Source: Flavipsychrobacter sp. (GTDB lineage Bacteria; Bacteroidota; Bacteroidia; Chitinophagales; Chitinophagaceae). From it: a stretch of DNA of 64,000 nucleotides. The stretch lies in NCBI GenBank assembly GCA_016786615.1, contig JAEUVX010000004.1, forward strand, positions 186,001 through 250,000, written 5' to 3'. The translations under genes and the position numbers were made by a program. Under the pieces are notes generated by a model, which was given only the letters and a program-made list of their open reading frames with translations, was not told the origin of the DNA and made no database searches. The stretch's first letter is position 1. Every line of letters starts with the position of its first letter. Shown here piece after piece: positions 54,954 through 62,196 of this stretch.

Positions 54954-55601
54954 ATGCCTGCCGCTACGCTGAAGGATTATTATAAAACACTGGAACTGCT
55001 GCCATCGGCTACGGCTGATGAGGTAAAGAAAGCATACCGTACGCTAGCATTTAAATACCACCCCGATACCAATCCCGATAATACGTTCGCGCACAGTCAT
55101 TTCCTGGAGATACAAGAAGCCTATGGCGTACTAAGCCACGAGCATAAACGGCGTAAGTATGATGAGGAACGCTGGCTGAACGGCATGAGCAGCCGTACTA
55201 AAGAACAACAAATAATATCGCCCGAATGGATATTGCTGGAAGCCCGCAAATTGCATACCCACATGAAAACGGTAGATACCTACCGGATGAGCCATAGTGC
55301 GCTGTATGATTATATAATGCTGCTGCTGGGCGATAGCCACATGGCAATATTGCAGCAGGATGCTGTTATGAATACCGCCATTGTAAATGAACTGCTGCAT
55401 AGCACACATCACCTGAAGCATCAATACATGTTGCCTCTTGCAGACAGGATGGCTAAGCTGGTACCTGCCGATAACGAACTGCTGCATGCCATTTACAAAC
55501 AACAACGCCGCAGCTACAGGCAGGCAGTTTGGGAAAAATACCTGCCGGTAATAATAATTCTTACCACGTTACTGCTCTGTTGCCTGATGATAATTTATTG
55601 A
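54954..55601 (+). CDS. Membrane-anchored J-domain protein
   Basis: The 215-residue protein has a J domain at the N-terminus ([34 protein letters not shown], with His36-Pro37-Asp38) and a helical middle part. A C-terminal membrane helix ([20 protein letters not shown]) gives a tail-anchor layout. It has no Gly/Phe or zinc domain, so it is a type III J protein that probably recruits DnaK to a membrane site. Client unknown. Confidence 0.9.
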   Translation: MPAATLKDYYKTLELLPSATADEVKKAYRTLAFKYHPDTNPDNTFAHSHFLEIQEAYGVLSHEHKRRKYDEERWLNGMSSRTKEQQIISPEWILLEARKLHTHMKTVDTYRMSHSALYDYIMLLLGDSHMAILQQDAVMNTAIVNELLHSTHHLKHQYMLPLADRMAKLVPADNELLHAIYKQQRRSYRQAVWEKYLPVIIILTTLLLCCLMIIY

Positions 55602-55662
55602 TTATTGTTCCTTTCCTGTGGATATGTGGATATAAAAGGCCAGTGCCTGCATCTTAGCTGGG

Positions 55663-55670
55663 TATATTTG
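55663..55670 (+). promoter_or_regulatory. -7 box inside an inverted repeat
   Basis: TATATTTG lies within GGGTAT-atttgta-ATACCC (55661-55679), 22 bp before the ATG at 55693. A regulator binding the repeat would cover the promoter. Confidence 0.5.
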
Positions 55671-55692
55671 TAATACCCATCGTTAGTAATAG

Positions 55693-56121
55693 ATGAAGAC
55701 TGTACCTTCTTCTACGGAAGATATTTTTGTAAGAGAGATGATACTGCACGGCAATAAAGAACGTGCGGTGAGGGCAGCTTTTCCCCGCATGTTGCCGGAG
55801 TGCATACCTGCCGCTATACAATACATGATGGAGAACCCCGATGTGCAGCATCGGATAGATGGAGGTATTTTCTGTTTTTATAAAGATTTCTTTCCGCAGT
55901 TGGACTTGCCTGATGCTGAACCTGTGACGATTGAAGAAAAAAGGGAGTTGCTGCACCGCATCATACTACGCCGGCGCAAGCACCCGCAGTATATTCGTAC
56001 AGAAGAGGGGTTGCGTATGATAATGGTGCAGCCATTGCCTGAAGAAGTAAGCGATGCAGTGTATATGGAGCAAGAGCTGAAGTTGCTTGTAGAAGAAAAT
56101 AGCAGGGTAAAATATTTTTAG
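55693..56121 (+). CDS. Terminase-small-subunit-like protein
   Basis: The 142-residue protein begins DIFVREMILHGNKERAVRAAFPRMLPECIPAAIQYMMENPDVQHRI. This resembles the HTH half of phage small terminase subunits (FVxEYLxxGNAxxAxxxAG). It continues with a helical part (ITIEEKRELLHRI is the nearest reading of the central helix) and an acidic tail (YMEQELKLLVEENSRV). No large subunit follows; the only one is the broken gene 5 kb away on the other strand. It may be a phage relic or a co-opted DNA-binding protein. Confidence 0.45.
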   Translation: MKTVPSSTEDIFVREMILHGNKERAVRAAFPRMLPECIPAAIQYMMENPDVQHRIDGGIFCFYKDFFPQLDLPDAEPVTIEEKRELLHRIILRRRKHPQYIRTEEGLRMIMVQPLPEEVSDAVYMEQELKLLVEENSRVKYF

Positions 56122-56167
56122 TTTTTTTGCATATCTTAAGTAATTTTGTGGTCACCATAAAACCTGA

Positions 56168-56737
56168 ATGACCATGTTTGCAGAAAACCCTCAGTACAAA
56201 GAAGTATTCCATTCCACTGTTCATAATCTCCGTTTTTATATGCCACATGATGTGGCCAATGGCTATCACATGAGCCGCTATGTAGCTGCGGGTGCGCAGA
56301 ATATATATGCAGCAGGCGGTGCTACCAAAGATGTGCTGGCTGCAATGATGGATAAAATGCTGGGACTGTGTAATGACGAAAAGAGTGTGAAGACGCTGCG
56401 TAGCGATATTGCTACACTTGCAAATAATATCAAGTATCGCCTGCGCTACCCTGTAGATGAAGACTGCGCACTGCGCATGGGTGCTATCTATGCTTTTGCA
56501 GAGGGAGAAAACCCGGATACTACCGAGGATTACTGGACAAACAGGAAAGTAATGCTTGCTAAAGGTGATGCTGCACAAGGTATTGCCCCCGACCCTGCAT
56601 TGTATGCTTTTTTTTTGAGCATAGGCGTGCCGTACACACCGGCATGGAGCGAACAATCAGCTATTTTGACAGATACGAACTATTTCAGCCAAAGACGGGA
56701 GCTGCTGAACGCCCTGATGCCGCAATCAGAAGTGTAG
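56168..56737 (+). CDS. Unknown protein in the phage-like mosaic
   Basis: This 189-residue protein was not recognised. It is helical, with FYMPHDVANGYHMSRYVAAGAQNIYAAGGATKDVLAAMMDKML and a conserved-looking segment YPVDEDCALRMGAIYAFAEGE followed by W and N-rich sequence. There is no signal peptide. A TAATTTTG box lies about 20 bp upstream. It lies behind the terminase-small-like gene on the same strand and overlaps the start of the next frame. Confidence 0.55.
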   Translation: MTMFAENPQYKEVFHSTVHNLRFYMPHDVANGYHMSRYVAAGAQNIYAAGGATKDVLAAMMDKMLGLCNDEKSVKTLRSDIATLANNIKYRLRYPVDEDCALRMGAIYAFAEGENPDTTEDYWTNRKVMLAKGDAAQGIAPDPALYAFFLSIGVPYTPAWSEQSAILTDTNYFSQRRELLNALMPQSEV

Positions 56738-56742
56738 ATGCT

Positions 56743-56925
56743 AAGGTGGATGAGTGGTACGATGGCTTTTGGGATATTGCTATGAAATATAATGAGGGCG
56801 ATATACGTGCTGCGGAACATATGATGGATACAACGGTATTTATGTTTTACTACCGCATCAAACAAAAAGCTCATTATGCTAAATGGCATAATGAGCAGAT
56901 GAATGAAGCGAAAAGAAGTGCTTAG
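56743..56925 (+). CDS. Small helical protein or frameshifted end of the preceding gene
   Basis: A frame open from 56644 overlaps the previous gene by 94 bp; a GTG at 56743 gives a non-overlapping 60-residue protein (DEWYDGFWDIAMKYNEGDIRAAEHMMDTTVFMFYYRIKQKAHYAKWHNEQMNEAKRS). It has folded-helix character. It may be a separate gene or a second half split off by a frameshift near 56737. Family unknown. Confidence 0.45.
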   Translation, partial: KVDEWYDGFWDIAMKYNEGDIRAAEHMMDTTVFMFYYRIKQKAHYAKWHNEQMNEAKRSA

Positions 56926-57646
56926 TAATATTCGTAGCTATATTCTTCCAGCATATATTCTTTGTTTGCAGCATAGCCCGTTTCGCTGAACGCATTAATA
57001 ATATTGCCTTTTTCGTCGCGAGTTGTATGTGCGTATGTTTCCGAACCGGTTATTGTAGTCGTAACAGGGGGCTCGTATTGACGAAGGTGCAACCTGAATG
57101 TATTGCTTTCGCTATAGCCCCGCATCACTTCGTAATATGATGTACGTTTTGTAGCGGATAGCCTGTAATTATCATCAAGTGTTACCAACGATACGCTTGT
57201 TAGCTTCAATGAAGTATCACTTACTGACGCATAGGCATAGCTGCTGTCAATGTATAGTTTATCTCCCAGCATGTACGTATGTTGTGTATGCACTTTGCAT
57301 CGCCTGAGTATATGGAAATATTAATACACTTATTGCTCTTGTATTTGTATTCGGTACGTGTAATGTCTATTGTGTCTGTAAACGGGGCATGTATATTATC
57401 AAAACTGTAATTGACGCAGTTTACAATATTGCCATTTCTGTCGAAGCGTGTTATCTGTTTGTTGTACGGATGCTTCATTACTTTGCCGAAACTGCTATCT
57501 GGTTTTTGCATAGCCTCATAACATTGAACTATAACAGTTTTGGGCTGTCCGTTAAAGCCAAGCTCGCTGGCATGGGAATAAACTGTTTGAGAATAGGCAT
57601 CAATAAATGAGTACATACTCGCAATGAGTAAAATGGCTTTCGTCAC
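56922..57646 (-). pseudogene. Exported YD-like protein, frameshifted
   Basis: The N-terminal frame (57646 to 57221) has a signal peptide (ending DAYSQ) and RFDRNGNIVNCVNY. The C-terminal frame (57293 to 56922) has TRDEKGNIINAFSETGY and ends in EEYSYEYY. They overlap near 57290, where a one-base change would join ...YSGDA to KVHTQHTYMLGDKLY into one protein of about 240 residues. It is similar in layout to the neighbour at 57667 (ends LLGYTYY). Either a decayed gene or a sequence error. Confidence 0.65.
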
Positions 57647-57666
57647 GTAGTGTTATTTAATCAAAG

Positions 57667-58407
57667 TTAGTAGTAAGTATATCCGAGTAGGTGGAGCCTA
57701 AGGATTTTTCCATTGGCGGTGGTTTCTTTTGTAAGTACAGGGTTGCGTTCCTGGTTATATTCCTGTATGTTAATATTTGTCATTTCAGGTGTTGGATTGC
57801 CAGCTAACTGTTTTGTGATGATGGTTTCCATGTCGCGGTATTCCATCATGGTTATTGGCCTTTCGCCTGCATGTGGCCCCAATGGTTCGTGAAAGATTGT
57901 GTTGATTCGGAAACTGTTATCTAATGAAACTGTTTGTATTTCTGTCAGCAATCCTGTTGTATCACGTTTATTGTCGATGGTAAATATCGAATCGGTATAT
58001 TGTTTCGGGTTTATCCATGTTCGTACAACACGGTTTTTAAGTACATTATTTTTATACAGGATATAGCCGCTGTTTTTTTCATTGTTATTCTGATAAACTG
58101 TTTTGGTGATATTGCCATATCCGTTTTCTGTTTTCTCTGTTAGCCATCCGTTTTCGCTGAATTGGTATGTTGTGATACCATCCCATGTCGGGCCTGTTAT
58201 ACGCCATTGCCCATTTTCTATCAGTGCACGATAAGCGGTGTCAATAAATGTTTGTACTTTATTGTTTAATTGCATCAGTTGCCAGTCGTTGGGGTATGTC
58301 TCTGTTGTACTGGCTGTTTCCCTTACTTCAGCAGTTTTAGTGTTTTCCGCAGTGTTGTTGCAGGATATGATTACAACACTGAAAAGTAGTGGTAGGATTT
58401 TTTTCAT
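57667..58407 (-). CDS. Lipoprotein with YD-like strands
   Basis: The ATG at 58407 gives 246 residues with a lipobox (VVIISC) and a Thr/Glu-rich linker. Strand repeats follow (TTYQFSENGWLTEKTENGYGNITKTVYQNN, YNQERNPVLTKETTANGKILRLHLLGYTYY) of the DUF4595/YD type. The longer frame to 58563 is not supported, as it crosses the promoter region. It probably faces the periplasm or surface. Related to the broken gene downstream, 20 bp away. Confidence 0.65.
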   Translation of the reverse strand: MKKILPLLFSVVIISCNNTAENTKTAEVRETASTTETYPNDWQLMQLNNKVQTFIDTAYRALIENGQWRITGPTWDGITTYQFSENGWLTEKTENGYGNITKTVYQNNNEKNSGYILYKNNVLKNRVVRTWINPKQYTDSIFTIDNKRDTTGLLTEIQTVSLDNSFRINTIFHEPLGPHAGERPITMMEYRDMETIITKQLAGNPTPEMTNINIQEYNQERNPVLTKETTANGKILRLHLLGYTYY

Positions 58408-58476
58408 GAAAAATGTTTTAGTAAAAATAGTATATGTTTTTTTCAAAAATAAATTTTGTGAAATAAATATTTTTTG

Positions 58477-58484
58477 TACTTTTG
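58477..58484 (+). promoter_or_regulatory. Promoter before the phage structural remnants
   Basis: TTTTG (58454-58458), 18 bp, then TACTTTTG. Downstream, a 30-codon frame (58506-58598, ending in NNSETNTR) stops 1 bp before the ATG at 58600. It may be the end of another phage gene. Confidence 0.5.
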
Positions 58485-58599
58485 TTGTGAAATTGTTCTT
58501 TTCTATTGGCAGACGTGCCATCCAATCCACGTCATCAGGCAACTGTGCCGCCTGCAAGCGCATCTACCCGAAATAATAGTGAAACCAATACCCGCTGAC

Positions 58600-58797
58600 A
58601 TGGCAGATGTAATAGATGTTGTGCATAAAATTACCTATGAAGTAGATGATAATGCGCTTGCAAAACAATTCGTGGCATTAGATAAGCTGATATCGCAGCT
58701 GAATAAATTGCAGCATAATACTAATAAAACACAGTCTGCGTTTTCTCAGTTTGGCAAAGGGCTGCTCGATGGCTTTGGCCTACCTGGCAGCTACTGA
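58600..58797 (+). pseudogene. N-terminal fragment of a phage tape-measure-like protein
   Basis: The 65 residues begin MADVIDVVHKITYEVDDNALAKQF and KLISQLNKLQHNTNKTQSAFSQFGKG. This is the typical start of Bacteroidota phage tape-measure proteins, which run to many hundreds of residues. The frame stops at 58797, inside the next frame. A large deletion seems to have joined this head to the tail of another structural gene. Confidence 0.45.
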
Positions 58798-59812
58798 TGT
58801 GAATGGCTACTATGCCCACCTGTTGGGCAGGCTGCCCATCAGTATTGCCGGAGGTGTATGGAATACACAAGGTTATTTCGATAGTTATTACAGCAAAGCC
58901 AAAGCAGCTGCTGATGATTTTGTAAGTGCGTATAGCGCTGCACAGCTGGTAGATAAAGAAGCATCGCACCCATATATAGTAGAGGCAAGTACGGATTGTC
59001 CTGATTGCAGGGGTATGGGGCAGGTGCAGCAGGATTGTAATAGTTGCCCGAATGGCGTAGAACTGGTATCGTGTGGGGGGTGTGGTGGCAGCGGGCAAAT
59101 AAGCCGCAATCCAGGGCAACACATTATAGTGCCGCAGGATAAATTAAAAGATGGTTCACGGATTCAAATCATTAACCCTGATGTGAGCATCAACGCTCAC
59201 CACCGCAATGTATGCACACAGGTAATGGGGCTGATAATAGAAGCGCTGCACCTGCAAAAAACAGATGAGGCACAAAGTGGTGTAGCGAAAGCCATAGACC
59301 AGGAAAGGTTGTATAAATTCATTAGTAATATCAGCAACCATGTATTTGACAAACTGCTGACAGATACTTTGCGAGATATAATAGCCTACCGCAATGCGGG
59401 TGCTACGGGTGGTACGTTGCACCCGGCAGAATATCCCTTCCGTGTGGTGAAGCCAACCCAATTCCGCATCAAAACATCGGCCGACTTGCTGCAGGAATAT
59501 AGTACTGGTAAACAGGCGGGTATGCCTGCCTTTATACGCAAGCGCATGGCTATGGATTTTATTGACAAACAATATAGCGGCGATGCGGTGATGAAGAAGA
59601 AGGCGCAACTGATAACACAGCTTGACAGCCTGAGCGTATTAAGCATAGAAGAAATTACCGCCCTGCACCATGCAGGTGCTATTACCGACGCGGAACTGCA
59701 ATACAGCCGCAAACTACCCGCAATGATAGATGCCTTGGTGCGTGATAAAGGAGAATATTGGTTTTTAAATACGGACGTGTGTCTTGTTGAACAAGTGTTG
59801 ATGAGGGTTTAG
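58769..59812 (+). CDS. Phage-structural-like protein with DnaJ-type cysteine motifs
   Basis: The 347 residues from the ATG at 58769 contain CPDCRGMG (77-84), CNSC (90-93) and CGGCGGSG (102-109), the CxxCxGxG pattern of DnaJ zinc centres. The C-terminal part (QSGVAKAIDQERLYKFISNISNHVFDKLL ... PFRVVKPTQFRIKTSADLL) is helical and recalls portal or head-associated proteins of Bacteroidota phages. The N-terminus overlaps the tape-measure fragment in another frame, so the true 5' end may be missing. The phage assignment is moderate; the zinc motif is certain. Confidence 0.45.
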   Translation: MALAYLAATDVNGYYAHLLGRLPISIAGGVWNTQGYFDSYYSKAKAAADDFVSAYSAAQLVDKEASHPYIVEASTDCPDCRGMGQVQQDCNSCPNGVELVSCGGCGGSGQISRNPGQHIIVPQDKLKDGSRIQIINPDVSINAHHRNVCTQVMGLIIEALHLQKTDEAQSGVAKAIDQERLYKFISNISNHVFDKLLTDTLRDIIAYRNAGATGGTLHPAEYPFRVVKPTQFRIKTSADLLQEYSTGKQAGMPAFIRKRMAMDFIDKQYSGDAVMKKKAQLITQLDSLSVLSIEEITALHHAGAITDAELQYSRKLPAMIDALVRDKGEYWFLNTDVCLVEQVLMRV

Positions 59813-59942
59813 TGTTTTTTTCTTTCATAGAGTAAGTAGCGTGCCTTGTCTAAGGTGCGCTATTGTTTGTATAGTGTAAAATAACAGCGTGCGATAATGT
59901 TTTATATGGTAATTCTTTATTTTTAGGGTAAATACCAACCTT

Positions 59943-60740
59943 ATGAACAAACTTACCCTATATGCAGTAACAGTCATACTGGCATTATATGCATGCAAAA
60001 AGAAAGATACAATAGATACCACAGGCGGACCATACCCGACAACTTCTTATACGTTTACCAATAAAACTGATAAACCTATCAACATACGCGTTTTCACAGA
60101 TAGTGGCGACTTTAATGATGGTGGGCGATGTGTGTACTTATATGCCTTGCCCGGGCAACAAGTAGTGATGCCGTATAATAAGCTGAATGAAAATGCACCA
60201 CCAATACCACCAAGGTTTGCCTATTATTGGTCGTCAACAGATAATACACTGTCGAGTTGGGGGAAAGATTTTGACCAATACCCGCGCTTTGCATACTATG
60301 CCCCTGTACAGGCGTATAATATGGATATACTGCCTTCGGATGGCTCTACGGATGCCGCTTATGCGCTAAACGGACTTGATGGTAAAACTACTTGGAAATC
60401 TATAGATGCTTATGATGCTAATGGCAACAGTATATGGGCATCATTGCCAGATAGCCAGAAGCAGTACAGGGTATCGCTACACTGGGGTAAACGTGTATGG
60501 CTACGCCGCATGAATAATGCTACTGATGTAAGAGATAGTATGTTTTTGCAATTTACCACTACGCATAGTTCACCTTTTGCAATGATTGCTCGCCAAACAT
60601 TAGCACCAACCTTCGGCATTACTAAAATTGAAATGCGCCCGTTATTATATCCACTACCGGCACTTACTGGTAGTTATGATAAACTATATATGCTACTAAG
60701 TAATAATCCACCATTCCTGCTGATGGAGAAAGTAAAATGA
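59943..60740 (+). CDS. Lipoprotein, unknown
   Basis: The 265-residue protein has a lipobox (ALYAC) followed by KKKDTIDTTGG. A beta-rich domain (SYTFTNKTDKPINIRVFTDSG, YRVSLHWGKRVWLRRMNN, KLYMLLSNNPPFLLMEKV) follows without a recognised family. It ends convergent with the small lipoprotein at 60757. Confidence 0.65.
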   Translation: MNKLTLYAVTVILALYACKKKDTIDTTGGPYPTTSYTFTNKTDKPINIRVFTDSGDFNDGGRCVYLYALPGQQVVMPYNKLNENAPPIPPRFAYYWSSTDNTLSSWGKDFDQYPRFAYYAPVQAYNMDILPSDGSTDAAYALNGLDGKTTWKSIDAYDANGNSIWASLPDSQKQYRVSLHWGKRVWLRRMNNATDVRDSMFLQFTTTHSSPFAMIARQTLAPTFGITKIEMRPLLYPLPALTGSYDKLYMLLSNNPPFLLMEKVK

Positions 60741-60756
60741 TGGGAATATGCGCTAT

Positions 60757-60987
60757 CTAATTTTTGGAACAGTTGCTGTACTCTTCAAGAAGAGCATCGG
60801 GGTTAGATGACTCGAACCTCAAACCAGCCATTCGATTTATTTCATCTTTGGTTTTATTGCAAATTGTAGTTGTTCCGGTAAATGTGGTAGTTCCATAGTA
60901 GGTAACGGTACACTTCCAGCAATACTTTTTGTTTTTTGTGCAACTGCTGAAAATTAAGATAAGAGCCAAAGGGAATATATATTTCAT
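60757..60987 (-). CDS. Small cysteine-rich lipoprotein
   Basis: The 76-residue product has a lipobox (IFSSC), then TKNKKYCWKCTVTYYG, a second cysteine in TTICNKTKDEI and a third in YSNCSKN. The C-x2-CT core, a central C, and a C-terminal C repeat the layout of the 7409 lipoprotein. Periplasmic or surface; role unknown. Confidence 0.7.
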   Translation of the reverse strand: MKYIFPLALILIFSSCTKNKKYCWKCTVTYYGTTTFTGTTTICNKTKDEINRMAGLRFESSNPDALLEEYSNCSKN

Positions 60988-61088
60988 AGGTTAAGTATTT
61001 GATACCGTAAATTAAGCTATAAGCTTGTTACTTGCAACATTACAGGATAACAGAAATGTCATATTGTTTATTCACAAGGCTCATTTAT

Positions 61089-61174
61089 TTGTTACCCGTT
61101 CGTTAACCGATTACAAAGCCGCTGTTAACAGTGGCTTAATATTTCTTTAATGGAGTGCTGTGCCCCCATATTTG
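61089..61174 (+). promoter_or_regulatory. Iteron promoter D: four 11-bp repeats plus -7 box
   Basis: 61089-61132: TTGTTACCCGT, TCGTTAACCGA, TTACAAAGCCG, CTGTTAACAGT; after 34 bp comes CATATTTG (61167-61174). It drives the 61326 gene through a 150-nt leader. Confidence 0.85.
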
Positions 61175-61189
61175 CATTATCAAACGAAA

Positions 61190-61325
61190 CAACGCAGCCC
61201 TGTAAGGCAGCCACAAACAAAAACAAACTAAAAGGCCCTGTAAGGCCGAAACATAAAAAAGCATTAGCCCCGTAAGGTTGATACATAAACAAAAAACAAA
61301 CAAGAAAAATTTAAACACACCAATC
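61190..61325 (+). promoter_or_regulatory. 5' leader with three array-type hairpins
   Basis: GCAGCC-CTGTAA-GGCAGC (61194-61211), GGCC-CTGTAA-GGCC (61234-61247) and TTAGCC-CCGTAA-GGTTGA (61264-61281, with two G-T pairs) are separated by A-rich linkers and followed by an A-rich stretch to the ATG. Loops and orientation equal those of the minus-strand array at 52.5 kb. Together with the promoter this accounts for the 338 bp without a gene. Confidence 0.7.
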
Positions 61326-61607
61326 ATGGCAACACAAAACAATGCAGTAGCGGTATTAGTACCCGGCGCCGAACAATCGGCAGTAGCCACAGCATCAGAA
61401 AAGTATCGTATACAGGTAGTAAACGAAGAGGTGTATAGCCAGCAGCGCGATTATGAGCGTTACTTCAAACCTTCTAGGCAAATCTTTCATAAAGATGATG
61501 TAAACCTGTTATTTGTATTTGCAGATGGCAGCGCCCAGTTGGTAGAAGATACTGTTAGCCTGAAGGGTGTGCTGAATAAAGTGAAACAATTAGTAGGCAT
61601 ACAATAG
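61326..61607 (+). CDS. 93-residue cytosolic protein (paralogue of 61819)
   Basis: The protein begins MATQNNAVAVLVPGAEQSAVATASEKYRIQV. It has a basic, aromatic centre (QQRDYERYFKPSRQIFHKDD), a beta-hairpin NLLFVFADGSAQLVED and a C-terminal helix (LKGVLNKVKQLVG). There is no signal peptide. It was not recognised. The ATG at 61326 is preferred over the in-frame TTG at 61278, which lies in a leader hairpin. Small size, basic patches and a structured leader shared with the array make RNA binding possible; this is inference. Confidence 0.7.
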   Translation: MATQNNAVAVLVPGAEQSAVATASEKYRIQVVNEEVYSQQRDYERYFKPSRQIFHKDDVNLLFVFADGSAQLVEDTVSLKGVLNKVKQLVGIQ

Positions 61608-61640
61608 ATATTTGTCTGACTGGTTTATAAGAACAGAAAT

Positions 61641-61726
61641 TTGTAAACGTGTTGCTAAGAGTTTGTAAACAAGCTGTTAAACACTGTTGATAAAAATAAA
61701 CAGGGCATAAGCTCTGCCTATATTCG
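61641..61726 (+). promoter_or_regulatory. Iteron promoter E: four 11-bp repeats plus -7 box
   Basis: 61641-61684: TTGTAAACGTG, TTGCTAAGAGT, TTGTAAACAAG, CTGTTAAACAC; after 34 bp comes TATATTCG (61719-61726). It drives the 61819 gene. Confidence 0.82.
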
Positions 61727-61727
61727 C

Positions 61728-61818
61728 AGTTCGGTTGTTTTCGTACAACCGCACATGAAGACAAAAAAACACAACCGTTTTCGGACGGACAAAACAAAAA
61801 CATAAAAAACACACAAGA
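61728..61818 (+). promoter_or_regulatory. 5' leader with two hairpins of another loop type
   Basis: CGGTTGT-tttcgt-ACAACCG (61732-61751) and CCGT-tttcgg-ACGG (61775-61788) are embedded in A-rich linkers. The stems recall those upstream of 61326, but the loops are TTTCGT/TTTCGG instead of C(C/T)GTAA. Confidence 0.55.
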
Positions 61819-62103
61819 ATGAACGCAGTAAACAATGCCGTGGCAGTGTTATTCCCCGGCGTAAACACAACCGACATCCAGAGTGCAGCTACAGCACATC
61901 ATGCATCAATATTGGTTAAAGAACCATATAATGAGCAAAAGGATTACACGAAATTTTTCAAACGCTCAAAGCGCGTAATTACTACAGACAGTATGAACCT
62001 GTTGTTTATATTTTCTGATGGCGAATCGCTGATGGTTAAAGACGTAAACGCATTGAAAAAAGCGCTGAAACGCGTTGCGATGGAAGCAGGTGCATTTGCA
62101 TAG
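61819..62103 (+). CDS. 94-residue cytosolic protein (paralogue of 61326)
   Basis: It begins MNAVNNAVAVLFPGVNTTDI and shares NNAVAVLxPG, the basic centre (EQKDYTKFFKRSKRVITTDS), the hairpin MNLLFIFSDGESLMVKD and the C-terminal helix (LKKALKRVAMEAG) with the 61326 protein. Basic residues are concentrated in the centre and in the last helix. Own iteron promoter and own leader hairpins. Function unknown. Confidence 0.72.
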   Translation: MNAVNNAVAVLFPGVNTTDIQSAATAHHASILVKEPYNEQKDYTKFFKRSKRVITTDSMNLLFIFSDGESLMVKDVNALKKALKRVAMEAGAFA

Positions 62104-62163
62104 CAGACAAATGCTTATTGCGCTTGTGTTCTTAATATAATTCTGTAATGGTCTGCGGATAGC

Positions 62164-62187
62164 CACCTTGTGGCTTGCCACAAGGTG
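62164..62187. terminator. Hairpin between convergent genes
   Basis: A perfect 10-bp stem CACCTTGTGG/CCACAAGGTG with loop CTTG lies between the 61819 gene and the TPR kinase; no T-run, so termination may be weak. Confidence 0.6.
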
Positions 62188-62196
62188 ACGGCCAAT

